Source: an archaeon (GTDB lineage: Archaea; Iainarchaeota; Iainarchaeia; Iainarchaeales; Iainarchaeaceae). From it: a stretch of 11,842 nt of DNA. A model generated the notes under the pieces. It did no database searches. It was not told the DNA's origin and was given only the letters and a program-made list of their open reading frames with translations. The stretch lies in NCBI GenBank assembly GCA_005239615.1, contig SBBR01000110.1:1-11842 (forward strand). Reading direction: 5' to 3'. Every line of letters begins with the position of its first letter. The stretch's first letter is position 1. Shown one piece after another: positions 1 to 8,419 of this stretch. Both the position numbers and the translations under genes were made by a program.

Positions 1-613
1 GCTCATCCTCCAATGCTGAATAGTTTTCTGGAAAGAATGTCTTCGGGAATCTTGCGAAAAGGAAGTTGATGCTGACAAAACCGCGGTGCCTCTGCTGCAC
101 AGGGACCGCGGCAATGGCCTGCATTGAGCCGGCACTCCACGTCAAATCCCCTTGGCTGAACCAACAACTTTGACCTTCTTGGCCCCTTTGCTCCGGGTGG
201 GTGTGGAAATTAAATTCGAAAGCGGGGAGCTCTTTGGAAACTTCGATGTCCTCGTCCCGCAAAAGTGGTTTTCCACGCAGGCTCGTACTAAATTCTTGCC
301 CCCCGAAAGGCCCGCCTGATAAGACCCTGTCGCACTGAATTGTTTTTTTCCCGAAATCGATAACGTATTTATTATGCCTACATAAAAAATTGGCCTGACC
401 CTCGTTGCCAGTTTTGAGCGTATGGAGAACAGCAACCCTTATCCTTGAAAGGAACTGTGGGTGGGAAAGTATCGGTTCGAGAACCGCGACTTCCTTGCGG
501 ATGCCCCTTGGAAAGTGCACGATGATTGGCGGCTTTTCCCTTGGGTGGAGAGGCCCCTTTTTCGGAAGTATTCTAGGCACTCTTCGTGGCGTTCTTGGCA
601 AGCGCAATTTCAT
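1..613 (-). CDS. JAMM/MPN+ (Prok-JAB-like) metalloprotease, 3'-truncated by window edge
   Basis: An open frame runs from ATG at 611-613 to the left edge, giving 204 residues without a stop. A TGA in the same frame at 617-619 limits the start to this ATG or the GTG just before it. The sequence FHTHPE places H137-x-H139-P140, followed by S153-x-x-D156; the catalytic Glu is probably E71 in TGNEGQ, just after a predicted helix. Glu, then HxH, then SxxD in this order and spacing is the zinc-ligand signature of JAMM/MPN+ isopeptidases (Prok-JAB, PF14464; Rpn11/CSN5 kin). The H-to-D distance is 17 residues, against the usual 11, so there is a small loop insertion. The basic, proline-rich first 35 residues are not part of the fold. 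Known relatives cleave isopeptide or C-terminal peptide bonds, for example removing ubiquitin-like modifiers; the substrate here is unknown. It lies 42 bases downstream of the giant surface-protein gene on the same strand, so they are probably co-transcribed. No strong Shine-Dalgarno is visible. Confidence 0.72.
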   Translation of the reverse strand, partial: MKLRLPRTPRRVPRILPKKGPLHPREKPPIIVHFPRGIRKEVAVLEPILSHPQFLSRIRVAVLHTLKTGNEGQANFLCRHNKYVIDFGKKTIQCDRVLSGGPFGGQEFSTSLRGKPLLRDEDIEVSKELPAFEFNFHTHPEQRGQEGQSCWFSQGDLTWSAGSMQAIAAVPVQQRHRGFVSINFLFARFPKTFFPENYSALEDE

Positions 614-655
614 CACTCAATAAAATTTGTTCGGCCTGCTTGAGCCGGTGAGCTA

Positions 656-3600
656 TCATCCCGCCTTTATGTTCGAGCTCTCCGAGGCGATGCACGCGTT
701 GATTGCATCCTCTTCCTTGCTGTTGATGATGTCGTAGATTTTTTTCGGGTTCCAGAAGAACTCGGCGTTTATGTTGGTGCTCGAGACGCACATGTACTCT
801 TCTCCCACAAGATCGAAGATGTCCTGCAGCGAGGTGATTTTCCTAGTTATGCCATTGCCGTTCAGCTCGATGTTCTGTGCCTTTGTCCTCACGCCTATGA
901 GCCTCGCGGAATCCGAGGCCGCGCCCGCAAGCTTTATGAAGCTGTCTGAGTCCTGTGGAGTGTAGAAGATTGTCTCGTAGGAGGCTGTGCCGAACCTCTT
1001 GGGTTCGCCGCAGAACTCAAGTGTGTATAAGCTCCTGTCGCCGCTCCTTGCTACGGAGCAGCTCGCGCTTATCATGTGCGTGTCCGGCACGTTCTGCTGC
1101 TGCGCGAGGATTTCGTCGTTGAACGCCCTACAGAGTATCCCGACCCCGTTCCACTTCGCGAGGGTTGGTCCCACATCAACGGCATCCCCATCCACCCCGA
1201 CCTGGTAGACCGCGTAGGCGTCACTCCCGCTCTTCTTGTCAATCTGAAGTATCACTGGCGTCGCATTGCTCGGCTGGAAAAGGAGCTGCGGGCTACCCTG
1301 CGCCCTGTTGAGGTTGGCTACGACCCCTGCATTGTCCACCTGCATTGCCTTGAAGCTCTTGGCCTTGTTCACTGTGAGCAACCCGTCCTGTATCGGCGAG
1401 GAACCGGCAATCTCAACTGTCCTGAGGGGGTTCGGGCTGTTGTCCACGAGGATGCTGTCGCCGTTGAAGTTCACTCCATACCCAGTCCTCCCGCCATCTC
1501 CCACAAGGCCGTCAAGGGGCAGGTAGTAGAAGGGCGAGTCGGGCTCTGCTTGCCGGAGCTTCTCCATCCTAATGGTTATCTTCGCCTTGGGGTTGCCCTT
1601 TGCGTCGAACAGCTCCCAGGAATTATCGCTGTAGTTGATGTCAACCGTGACATCGTATGTTCCAGGGCCAGGCAATGTGAAGTCCGGCTGGCTATACGCG
1701 TCGAACGAGAACAGCTTAGGCTCCCTGAAGTAATCCCCAAGGCCGGGCTGCTCCATGTAGTAAGAGTCCGTCCTGAAGAACGCCTGCCTCTGGGCCAGGT
1801 CGAAATCGCGCTGGAAGTCGTTGCTGTAGCCATCTGCCATGAGCCTCGCCCTGAACTTGGACATCTTCACATAAGCCTCGCCCCCTGTTATGCCCGATGC
1901 CTGCAGGAACTTGTCCAGCCTTGCCGTGCTGTATGGCGAGCACTGCTGCAGCCCGCTCCTTCCCGAGAAGAAGTTCCTCGAGAGGGAGTTTGTTGCGGCC
2001 CTGTCGCCGCACTTCTCGCACGAAATGCTCGGAGTGATTTCCACCCTGGCTTGCCAGTAGCCCTCTGCAAGCTCCGGGAATGTGCAGCGCGCTTCCTTCG
2101 TGCCGCCGCCGTTGATGGTTAAGTTTTGCGCTCCGTCGGGGCACTGCACCTCTCCTTGGCTGCCTATCTTCACGGCCTTCACCTTCACGTTCGCCCCAAC
2201 CTCTCCAGGGTTTGTGTTCGTGAGCTTTGCAATGATCTCTATCTTCTTCCCGCTCTTTGTAATTGAGACGCTCTCAATGCCGACATCCTGTGGCCCTATC
2301 TCGTTCTTCGCCGGCTCGTCTTCCACAGGTGATGGGCACTGGAATTCCGAGCCCTTGCTCTTAACGTACTCTGAAACCAAGTGGATTTTCTTGAGGAGCG
2401 CGATGCTAAACTGCGTCGCGTCGCAGTAGATTCCGTTGGGGTTGTCCTCGTTGCATGCCTTCTCTTCTATTGCGCTCCAGCTCCACGCGAACTTTACCTT
2501 GGGCAGCGCATCCTTTCCAGTGCTCCCTACCTTCTCCCCGGCCTGGCAGTTGAGTAGCAAATCCGGGCGTTGGGGAGTTTCGACTTGTGGCGGCACCGAG
2601 TTGAACTCGAGGCTCCACCTTTGCTCAAGCGGCTGCGGCTCCTCTTCCTCGAGCTTCGTCCTGGTCTTGTCGAGCACGCTCGAGGTGAAGAACGTGTCAG
2701 CAATCCCTCCTTGCTCATTGATGAAATCGTCCTTGTCGTATACCTTGTCCTTGTACTTGTGCCTTATGCCCTCGGCCTTGAGCGTCTTGTACTTCGGCTT
2801 GTCCCCTGTCGTTATGAGGTTGCTGGCGTTAGTGAAAGTGAGCCTAAATGTCTCCGAGCCCTGTGAGATGAGGCTGGGGTTGTTCACAAGCGGCTGTGGT
2901 GCAGTGGGAGCGCCTCCTGTCCCAAACCCCTCAACATCAAGCCTTATCTCGGTGTCCTCCTGCTCATTAGGGGGAGAGCCCTGCACCATCGCAAAGTCCT
3001 TCAGCTCGGCGTCCTTCTGGAGAACCGTGAAATTTATTTCCTCGGCCTGGCTCATGTAAGAGATTGTCGTTCCCACTACAAGGCCTAGCACGCCCGCTGC
3101 CCATGGTGACGTCCCAAAGAGCCCGCGCACAAGTCCAGCCCCACCGCCCAGCACATTTGCGAAGATGCCTCCGCCGAGCTGCCCCGCAATGCTCGTCGCC
3201 ACAGACCTCGTGTCAGCGGCGGCATAACCTGTCACGCCTCCGGAGAAGCCCTGCGGCAGCACCACGAATGGGGTTGTGCGGACGAGAACTGCCTGTCCTG
3301 GCTGGACCTGCCCTGTTTCCTCTTCAGCAGAAAGTTTTCTGAACGGTTCCCCTTCCTGCGTTGACGGCTGTTGCCCTGCCGGTGCTGCCTGTGTGGCTGT
3401 TGGTGCCGTCGTATTTGGCGGCGAGGTTGGAAGCTGGCCGACTATGGCCTGCTTGTTGCCATGGACGCCTATTTCCTCTCCCGTAGCATTGAGGTAGTCG
3501 ATGGAATCCCTGTCCGTCACCTTCTCCTTGTCGCCAGTGTCCGTGTACCTGTACCAATTGTCTTCCTCAGCTTCATACACGTATTCGCCGTTTACGAGGC

Positions 3601-6600
3601 TTTGTGGAACGCCAGCCTCCCCTGTCGAATAATCTGTCTTCCCAAGCCCCTTGGTGTCGCCTGGCTGGGCCATGTTCTCAGGGTTGGTCGCGGCGAAAAG
3701 TTTGTTTTCGAGTTTCTTGGCCTCCTGCTCCGCCACCACCTTGTCAAGCTCGGCCTTCTTGGCGGCTTCCCTTGCGACGGCATACGCTTCGGCGTTTTTC
3801 CTTGCCGCTTCCCTTGCCGCGGCCAAATCCTTTTGCGCCTGCGCGTCGTTCGGCTTCTCCTGCGCCTTCTTCTCGAGGTCGGCAAGCCTCTGCTGGGCAT
3901 CCTCATATGCCTTCTTTGTCGATTCAACATCCCTCTGCGCCTGCGCCACGCCCTGCTGCGCCTTGGTTACCCTCTCACCAGTAACTGGGTCTGTCGGTCT
4001 CCCGAGCCAGTCGTGCGAAGGGTCTGCCGCGTTCGTGAGCATCGTGAGACCCATGGATGCCACGCCCCATACTATCCCGTTCTTGAGCGCCTTCATGAAG
4101 TCCTTGGTGTTCACCCTCACCCCAACAGGCTTCTCGACACAGGTGTTGCTGAAGGAAGCCGTGTCAAAGCCGTCAAGGTCCGAGCGCGGCGAATCATAAA
4201 CGTCAAACTCGTACTTGCTGAGCTGCCAGCAGCCCGGTGCGTTCACAATCACACGCAGGTTCTTCGTGAGCTGCCTTTTCACGTCCGAGCCGAATTTTCC
4301 TGTAAGGTAAATCGGGTACTGGCCCGGGTCGCTCTGCTCCGCAAACACCTCTATAGCCTGCGCCTTCCCTGGCTCGAGCGTAAAGTCCTTCTTCGGCGTT
4401 GTCCTCAGCCTGCTCTCGAGCGTGAGCTTCACTGGCTCGCCGCACTTGTCGGTTGCAGTTACAGTGATTGTGCCTGTCTCGCCCTGCTTCACCACAAGCC
4501 TTTCCTTGTCGTAGCTGAGGCATTCGTCGAGGTTGGTTGCTGTGATGGTTGTCTTGATTTTGTTCGTGAGCACCTGGTCCTCCGCGTCAAGCGGGTTTGT
4601 GGCCTGTATTGTCACTTCAGCGTTTGCCACGCCGTTCACGCCGCCGAATGGCGTGAATGTGAGGATTGCGCTTATCACCTGCTCCTGCTTTATCGTTCCG
4701 ACAAGCTTGCGGAAGTAGCCCGAGCGCAATTCCGCCTTCTGGCCTTCCTTGTTGTCGGTGTCGAGGTTGAACGTGAGCGAGTATGTGCCAATCTGGTTGC
4801 CCTTCCAGTCAACCTTCGCCTCGAGGTCCATCAGGGGCACTGGCTTTCCCGCTATAGTGCAGTTGTTCTGTATCTGCACTTCTGTGTACTTCGGCTTTCC
4901 TGTCGTGCTTGTAACCCACTCGCTCTTCGTGACTATAAGGCACGCCGGGTTGTCCACTTCCTCGCCCAACCCCACAGCGATTTTCACGGGCACATTGAAA
5001 AGCCATTCCTGGCCGAAGTTGCCAGCAATCACTGTAAGCTCGGCGTCAAAGCTCTTCCTTTCCGCGAGCACCCTCGCATCTTCAGTAAGGTAGGTCTTGA
5101 GTGTGAACTCCTGCTTCTCATCGGGCTTCAGCACCATGCCTTTGTATGAGTTCTCGAGCCAAGCCCTGACCTTCCCAGTGTCAATGACGTTGCGGAAATT
5201 GCCGCTTAGGTAGATGTTCTTTATCGTGAGCGAGTAGGGCGCGATGTTCCTGATGCTGAATTTTTCCTCCGAAACGAGTTTGGATTTGGTGTTCAGGCCT
5301 GCGCCAATCTGGTCCGGCTTTATCTCGAGCAGCTTGTCGCTCACCTGCACCTCGATTACCTTGACATTGTAGTTGGGCTTCTCCACTTCAATTTTCAGCT
5401 TCTCGCCCGGTCTCTGTCCGGGGAGGGTTACCTTCGCAACGCCATCTATCCCTGTAGGTGCGGAATCCACGAGGTTGCCATGCCTGTCCTTGACTTTGAC
5501 CATCGCCCCCTCCACCTCGAGCTGGTTCGCCCTGTCTTTCACGGTTACAGTGATGTCGTTCTCCACACCTGAGAGGAATGTCTCAGGTGAGATTTGCGCG
5601 TCCAGCTCGTTCGGCGAGGAAACGATAACGGTAATGGCTTTATTGTACACTAACGCCTGGTCTGACACAAGCCTGATGTTTATGATGCCGTTGCCCGCCT
5701 TCTGCGGGGTGAAGCCAGCGTCAAACCTTATCGAGCTCTTGGGCCCTAGGTTGCCCACGCTTAGGAACGGGAACTCGAATCCGTTCAGCACGCCGCCTGT
5801 CTCGCGCGTCTCTGCGTTGGTGAGCTTGTAATCGAAGAACTTCACGACCTTGTCAAGGTTGCTAACGCGCAGGTTCGCGTTGTTGTGTATCCTCGAGTCG
5901 GAGCTGTTTGTTATGGCGAACCTGAGATTGTAAGGATTGAATACCCTTGCATTGTAGGTTTCCGTGATTGATTCAGTGAGGCCTTCTTTTTCATCAGTGA
6001 TTGTAGCGGCGAAGCAGAAACTGTCATCGCAGAGAGTTATGGTATCGACCTGGAAGAGCTCCTGCTTCGTGTTCGCGTAGAGCTCCTTCACCACTGTCTC
6101 ATCAACCGGGAACCTGTCCCTGTCGCCTTCCCTCTTTTCTCCCCATGCCCTGTAGTAGAGCGGCAGCCTGTCGCCTATCGCAGCCGAGTCTCTCACTCCC
6201 ACCTCTGCCTCGATTTCGTACACGCCTGCCTGCGAGCCGCTCCAGTAGAGGTTCACCCACTTTGCATCTCCGGCAGTGACATCATAATCCGCCTCGTCAA
6301 ATCCTCCCGCTTCCGGCTCCAGCCTTGTTGCCCTTGTCTGCGAGGTGCGCGGCGCCTTCACTTCCTTTATAAAGAGCTTGTCCTTCTCCATAAGGACGTC
6401 ATCGCCTGTGCGGATGTGCACCCCCACGCTGCGGTAATCCTTCTCCTCAGGCATGAGCAGCTTGAGCCTCGCGGTGTAGGTGAGGCCTGCCTTGAGGGTG
6501 TTGGCTCGCTGTCCATTGAGGTAGAGGCCGTTGAAGAGCAGTTCCACGTTGTCCTTCAGTATGCGCTTCTCGAGCGTCACATCAAATGCCTGCGTGCCGG

Positions 6601-8410
6601 ATGGGATGACAGGCTTTATGGTTGTGGTGTAAGTGGCGAAGGAAGTGTCGTCCTTCCTGCTCACGACCGCGTAGACTTTCTTGTCTGCCCTGAGCGTGAA
6701 TTCCTTCGACCCGTTGTTGTCCGTGAAGTCTGACTTCACAAGCAGGCCTGAGCGTGCGTCGAAGATGCTAACCTGCGCGAAAGGGATTGTGCTGCCCCCG
6801 CTGTCCTTCACGCTCACGGCAACAATGCCCTCCCCGACCTCCATTTTCACGATGAGGTCCGCCTCAGCGCTCTCCGCCTTTGCGCTGTCGAATGAAGAGG
6901 CGTCACTCCTCCCCGAGAAGCCTTCCTTGAACGCGAATGCGTAATATGTATCAGAGCTCACGCCCCTGAACTTCGCGATTCCGTTGATGTCAGTCGGCCT
7001 TGTGTCATGGCCAGAGATTGAGTTCGTTTGGGCATTGTAAAGCGCCACAGTGGCGTTCTGTATTGGGTTATTGTCCTGGTCTGTCACCTTCACCCTGAGG
7101 CTGCCGCAGGTCGTTGGGGTGCACCTGCTGACCTCAACCTTGTAAACCGTGTCGGAAATCCTGAGGCCTGCTACAGTGCCGAGGGCATAATCTTTCGCAG
7201 TAGCAATCGCCTTGTACTCGACCTCTCTCGAGATGCTGAACTGTGCCTCTCCATCGGAATTCACTGTTTGCGTTGTGAGCTCCTGGTTGTTTCCATACAC
7301 CAGCTTCACTTTCGCGTTTCCAACAGGATTCTGGCTTGCCTTGTCAACGACCTTGACCTTTATTTTCCCCTTGATTCCTTCCACGAGCTTCAGCGCTACC
7401 ACCTGGCTTCCGCCTGCCTGCAGCCTCAGCTTGTCCGAGGTTGTTTCGCTGTAAACCCCTGCGCTGTCGTAGGTCTTTATGACGTAGTCCCCTGCAGCTT
7501 TCGTGAATTTCGCCTGCCCGCCTGATGTGAAAGTGGAGTCGATGGGCCCAACATGCGGGTCGCGTGCAAGCTCAGCGTACTTGTAGAGGTTGACCTGTAT
7601 GTTATCCAGGCCTGTTCCAGCGGTATCCGTGACGTTCACTGTTATGGTGCCTGTCTGTCCCTCGGGCTCGGCCTCCTGCAGCCTGATGACTTCGTCCTCG
7701 CCCGTGACATTGATGCCTGAGATGTCCCTGTACTTTACCGAATCGGTTACCGAGACAGTAAGGCGCTCGCAGTTGCCCGGCACGTTCACCTTTGCAACGC
7801 CCGCATCACGGGCGCTCAGCTCCTTTGTCCCTATGCTCGGCGCGAATGTATTCGAGCACCTAAATTCCAGCGTAAGCGCTTCCCTCGCAGGAGAGCCGAG
7901 GTCGTCCACGAGCGTGATTGTCTTTTCAGTGAACGCCTCGCTTTCCTTCTGGAGCTGGGTAACCTCTGTCTTTGGGAGCTCGTTGATTGCAATTCTCCTG
8001 CTAACTGTCAGGTAGGCGTCCTTCTCAACTGTCACATCAACATTGTCGCCTTTCTTGAAACCCGCTTGCGTCGCAAAGCCCTTGGCGTTCGTGGTCAAAG
8101 TGGCTATCTCCTCGCTGCCCTTGCTGAATGTTACCTTTGCGCCCTCTATGCCTGCATTCTTAGAGTCAAGCACGGTTATGGTCAGGGTGTCCGCAGGTGG
8201 GAAAAGCTCCACGCCGCCGAAGAGCGCGAACAAACCGCCTGACACGAGCAGGATGAATGCAATCAGTAGTAGGGCAAAACTCGGGAAGGCCTTGTCAATC
8301 GGATCTATAATACTGTAAACAGGCACGGTGTCGTTTATACCGTCCAGCACGTCATAATAGAGGTCTTCGCCGGACTGGTAAATCCCCTTTATAGAGTCAA
8401 GGAGGCCCAC
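656..8410 (-). CDS. Giant membrane-anchored multidomain surface protein (2584 aa)
   Basis: The GTG start at 8408-8410 is fixed by GGTGAT five bases upstream and a BRE/TATA promoter; it ends in TGA followed directly by TAG. Layout by residue: a cytoplasmic N-terminus (1-43); one membrane helix (44-66) with Lys before it, predicting N-in/C-out; six tandem Ig-like domains of the CarboxypepD_reg/Big type (about 73-615), each with an x-G-x-a-x-V/F turn; beta-sandwich-like regions (616-930); another Big-like domain (936-1025); and a further beta region to 1150. Three Cys-stapled beta domains follow (Cys pairs 1157/1184, 1297/1323, 1394/1424). Then comes a hydrophobic stretch (1443-1460), a coiled coil (1481-1571), a Pro/Thr/Gln-rich linker (1658-1690) and a Gly-rich hydrophobic stretch (1725-1785). 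The C-terminal half is beta-rich with many Cys (1955-2573), including a CEKC pair at 2131-2134. Paired Cys and several N-x-S/T sequons agree with an extracellular site. Likely a cell-envelope or adhesion protein; no enzymatic motif was seen and I do not recognise the exact family. Confidence 0.93.
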   Translation of the reverse strand: MGLLDSIKGIYQSGEDLYYDVLDGINDTVPVYSIIDPIDKAFPSFALLLIAFILLVSGGLFALFGGVELFPPADTLTITVLDSKNAGIEGAKVTFSKGSEEIATLTTNAKGFATQAGFKKGDNVDVTVEKDAYLTVSRRIAINELPKTEVTQLQKESEAFTEKTITLVDDLGSPAREALTLEFRCSNTFAPSIGTKELSARDAGVAKVNVPGNCERLTVSVTDSVKYRDISGINVTGEDEVIRLQEAEPEGQTGTITVNVTDTAGTGLDNIQVNLYKYAELARDPHVGPIDSTFTSGGQAKFTKAAGDYVIKTYDSAGVYSETTSDKLRLQAGGSQVVALKLVEGIKGKIKVKVVDKASQNPVGNAKVKLVYGNNQELTTQTVNSDGEAQFSISREVEYKAIATAKDYALGTVAGLRISDTVYKVEVSRCTPTTCGSLRVKVTDQDNNPIQNATVALYNAQTNSISGHDTRPTDINGIAKFRGVSSDTYYAFAFKEGFSGRSDASSFDSAKAESAEADLIVKMEVGEGIVAVSVKDSGGSTIPFAQVSIFDARSGLLVKSDFTDNNGSKEFTLRADKKVYAVVSRKDDTSFATYTTTIKPVIPSGTQAFDVTLEKRILKDNVELLFNGLYLNGQRANTLKAGLTYTARLKLLMPEEKDYRSVGVHIRTGDDVLMEKDKLFIKEVKAPRTSQTRATRLEPEAGGFDEADYDVTAGDAKWVNLYWSGSQAGVYEIEAEVGVRDSAAIGDRLPLYYRAWGEKREGDRDRFPVDETVVKELYANTKQELFQVDTITLCDDSFCFAATITDEKEGLTESITETYNARVFNPYNLRFAITNSSDSRIHNNANLRVSNLDKVVKFFDYKLTNAETRETGGVLNGFEFPFLSVGNLGPKSSIRFDAGFTPQKAGNGIINIRLVSDQALVYNKAITVIVSSPNELDAQISPETFLSGVENDITVTVKDRANQLEVEGAMVKVKDRHGNLVDSAPTGIDGVAKVTLPGQRPGEKLKIEVEKPNYNVKVIEVQVSDKLLEIKPDQIGAGLNTKSKLVSEEKFSIRNIAPYSLTIKNIYLSGNFRNVIDTGKVRAWLENSYKGMVLKPDEKQEFTLKTYLTEDARVLAERKSFDAELTVIAGNFGQEWLFNVPVKIAVGLGEEVDNPACLIVTKSEWVTSTTGKPKYTEVQIQNNCTIAGKPVPLMDLEAKVDWKGNQIGTYSLTFNLDTDNKEGQKAELRSGYFRKLVGTIKQEQVISAILTFTPFGGVNGVANAEVTIQATNPLDAEDQVLTNKIKTTITATNLDECLSYDKERLVVKQGETGTITVTATDKCGEPVKLTLESRLRTTPKKDFTLEPGKAQAIEVFAEQSDPGQYPIYLTGKFGSDVKRQLTKNLRVIVNAPGCWQLSKYEFDVYDSPRSDLDGFDTASFSNTCVEKPVGVRVNTKDFMKALKNGIVWGVASMGLTMLTNAADPSHDWLGRPTDPVTGERVTKAQQGVAQAQRDVESTKKAYEDAQQRLADLEKKAQEKPNDAQAQKDLAAAREAARKNAEAYAVAREAAKKAELDKVVAEQEAKKLENKLFAATNPENMAQPGDTKGLGKTDYSTGEAGVPQSLVNGEYVYEAEEDNWYRYTDTGDKEKVTDRDSIDYLNATGEEIGVHGNKQAIVGQLPTSPPNTTAPTATQAAPAGQQPSTQEGEPFRKLSAEEETGQVQPGQAVLVRTTPFVVLPQGFSGGVTGYAAADTRSVATSIAGQLGGGIFANVLGGGAGLVRGLFGTSPWAAGVLGLVVGTTISYMSQAEEINFTVLQKDAELKDFAMVQGSPPNEQEDTEIRLDVEGFGTGGAPTAPQPLVNNPSLISQGSETFRLTFTNASNLITTGDKPKYKTLKAEGIRHKYKDKVYDKDDFINEQGGIADTFFTSSVLDKTRTKLEEEEPQPLEQRWSLEFNSVPPQVETPQRPDLLLNCQAGEKVGSTGKDALPKVKFAWSWSAIEEKACNEDNPNGIYCDATQFSIALLKKIHLVSEYVKSKGSEFQCPSPVEDEPAKNEIGPQDVGIESVSITKSGKKIEIIAKLTNTNPGEVGANVKVKAVKIGSQGEVQCPDGAQNLTINGGGTKEARCTFPELAEGYWQARVEITPSISCEKCGDRAATNSLSRNFFSGRSGLQQCSPYSTARLDKFLQASGITGGEAYVKMSKFRARLMADGYSNDFQRDFDLAQRQAFFRTDSYYMEQPGLGDYFREPKLFSFDAYSQPDFTLPGPGTYDVTVDINYSDNSWELFDAKGNPKAKITIRMEKLRQAEPDSPFYYLPLDGLVGDGGRTGYGVNFNGDSILVDNSPNPLRTVEIAGSSPIQDGLLTVNKAKSFKAMQVDNAGVVANLNRAQGSPQLLFQPSNATPVILQIDKKSGSDAYAVYQVGVDGDAVDVGPTLAKWNGVGILCRAFNDEILAQQQNVPDTHMISASCSVARSGDRSLYTLEFCGEPKRFGTASYETIFYTPQDSDSFIKLAGAASDSARLIGVRTKAQNIELNGNGITRKITSLQDIFDLVGEEYMCVSSTNINAEFFWNPKKIYDIINSKEEDAINACIASESSNIKAG
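659..1813 (-). other. Beta-rich C-terminal region of the giant protein
   Basis: Residues about 2200-2584 carry a beta-sandwich-like stretch (PDFTLPGPGTYDVTVDINY, 2242-2260), typical of the edge strands of an Ig-fold or carbohydrate-binding-like module. After it come 300 residues of alternating strands with Cys at 2427, 2451, 2467, 2541 and 2573. No transmembrane helix or sorting signal is seen at the end, so the only confident anchor is at the N-terminus. No family is recognised. Confidence 0.5.
3041..4102 (-). other. Hydrophobic / coiled-coil / Pro-Thr linker insert inside the giant protein
   Basis: Residues about 1437-1790 differ in character from the beta-rich remainder. A weakly hydrophobic stretch (1443-1460, GIVWGVASMGLTMLT) comes first. 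It is followed by about 90 residues rich in Ala, Lys, Glu and Gln with heptad-like spacing (1481-1571, bases 3698-3970), then an acidic linker and a Pro/Thr/Gln-rich tract (1658-1690). A long Gly/Ala/Val stretch (1725-1785) ends the block, after which strand-like sequence resumes (INFTVLQKD). Whether the two hydrophobic stretches cross the membrane is uncertain, because both are glycine-rich and only moderately hydrophobic. Confidence 0.65.
4139..4942 (-). repeat. Three Cys-stapled beta domains in the giant protein
   Basis: Residues 1157-1430 contain three units that each begin with a Cys (PAC, DEC, PGC at 1157, 1297 and 1394). Each has a second Cys 26-30 residues later, after an NN, DK or NT turn (1184, 1323, 1424). 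Between the two Cys lies a pair of predicted strands. The regular spacing suggests one disulfide per domain. The third unit is shorter than the others and runs straight into the hydrophobic/coiled-coil insert. Confidence 0.6.
6566..8194 (-). repeat. Six tandem Ig-like domains in the giant protein
   Basis: Residues about 73-615 divide into six units of roughly 85-95 residues. Each opens with an alternating hydrophobic strand such as TITVLDSK, TITVNVTD, KIKVKVVDK or LRVKVTDQD. Next comes an N-P-I/V or G-I-x-x-A-x-V strand, then a T-x-x-x-G-x-A-x-F turn. This is the CarboxypepD_reg/Big_1-like pattern of secreted and envelope proteins. Sequence identity between units is low, so they are old duplications and no DNA repeat is evident. 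A Cys pair 185/214 and a C-x4-C pair 430/435 probably add disulfides. Confidence 0.7.
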
Positions 8411-8413
8411 TCA

Positions 8414-8419
8414 ATCACC
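8414..8419 (-). promoter_or_regulatory. Shine-Dalgarno GGTGAT of the giant gene
   Basis: On the minus strand the leader reads CCGGTGATTGA then the GTG start. GGTGAT matches the archaeal/bacterial anti-Shine-Dalgarno core and ends three bases before the start codon, which decides the start at 8410. Confidence 0.7.

Noticed and set aside
142..435. 97-codon minus-strand frame
   Set aside because: It overlaps the JAMM frame in another register; only the JAMM frame carries conserved motifs and stays open to the window edge.
405..643. Two short plus-strand frames
   Set aside because: They are antisense to the JAMM gene, have no motif, and are explained by its composition.
1076..2122. 348-codon open frame on the plus strand
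   Set aside because: It is another antisense shadow of the giant gene, with no recognisable domain and no promoter or ribosome site.
3371..5149. 592-codon open frame on the plus strand
   Set aside because: It is antisense to the giant gene, rich in Cys, Arg, Leu and His, has no family motif, and follows from the strong third-position bias of the real gene.
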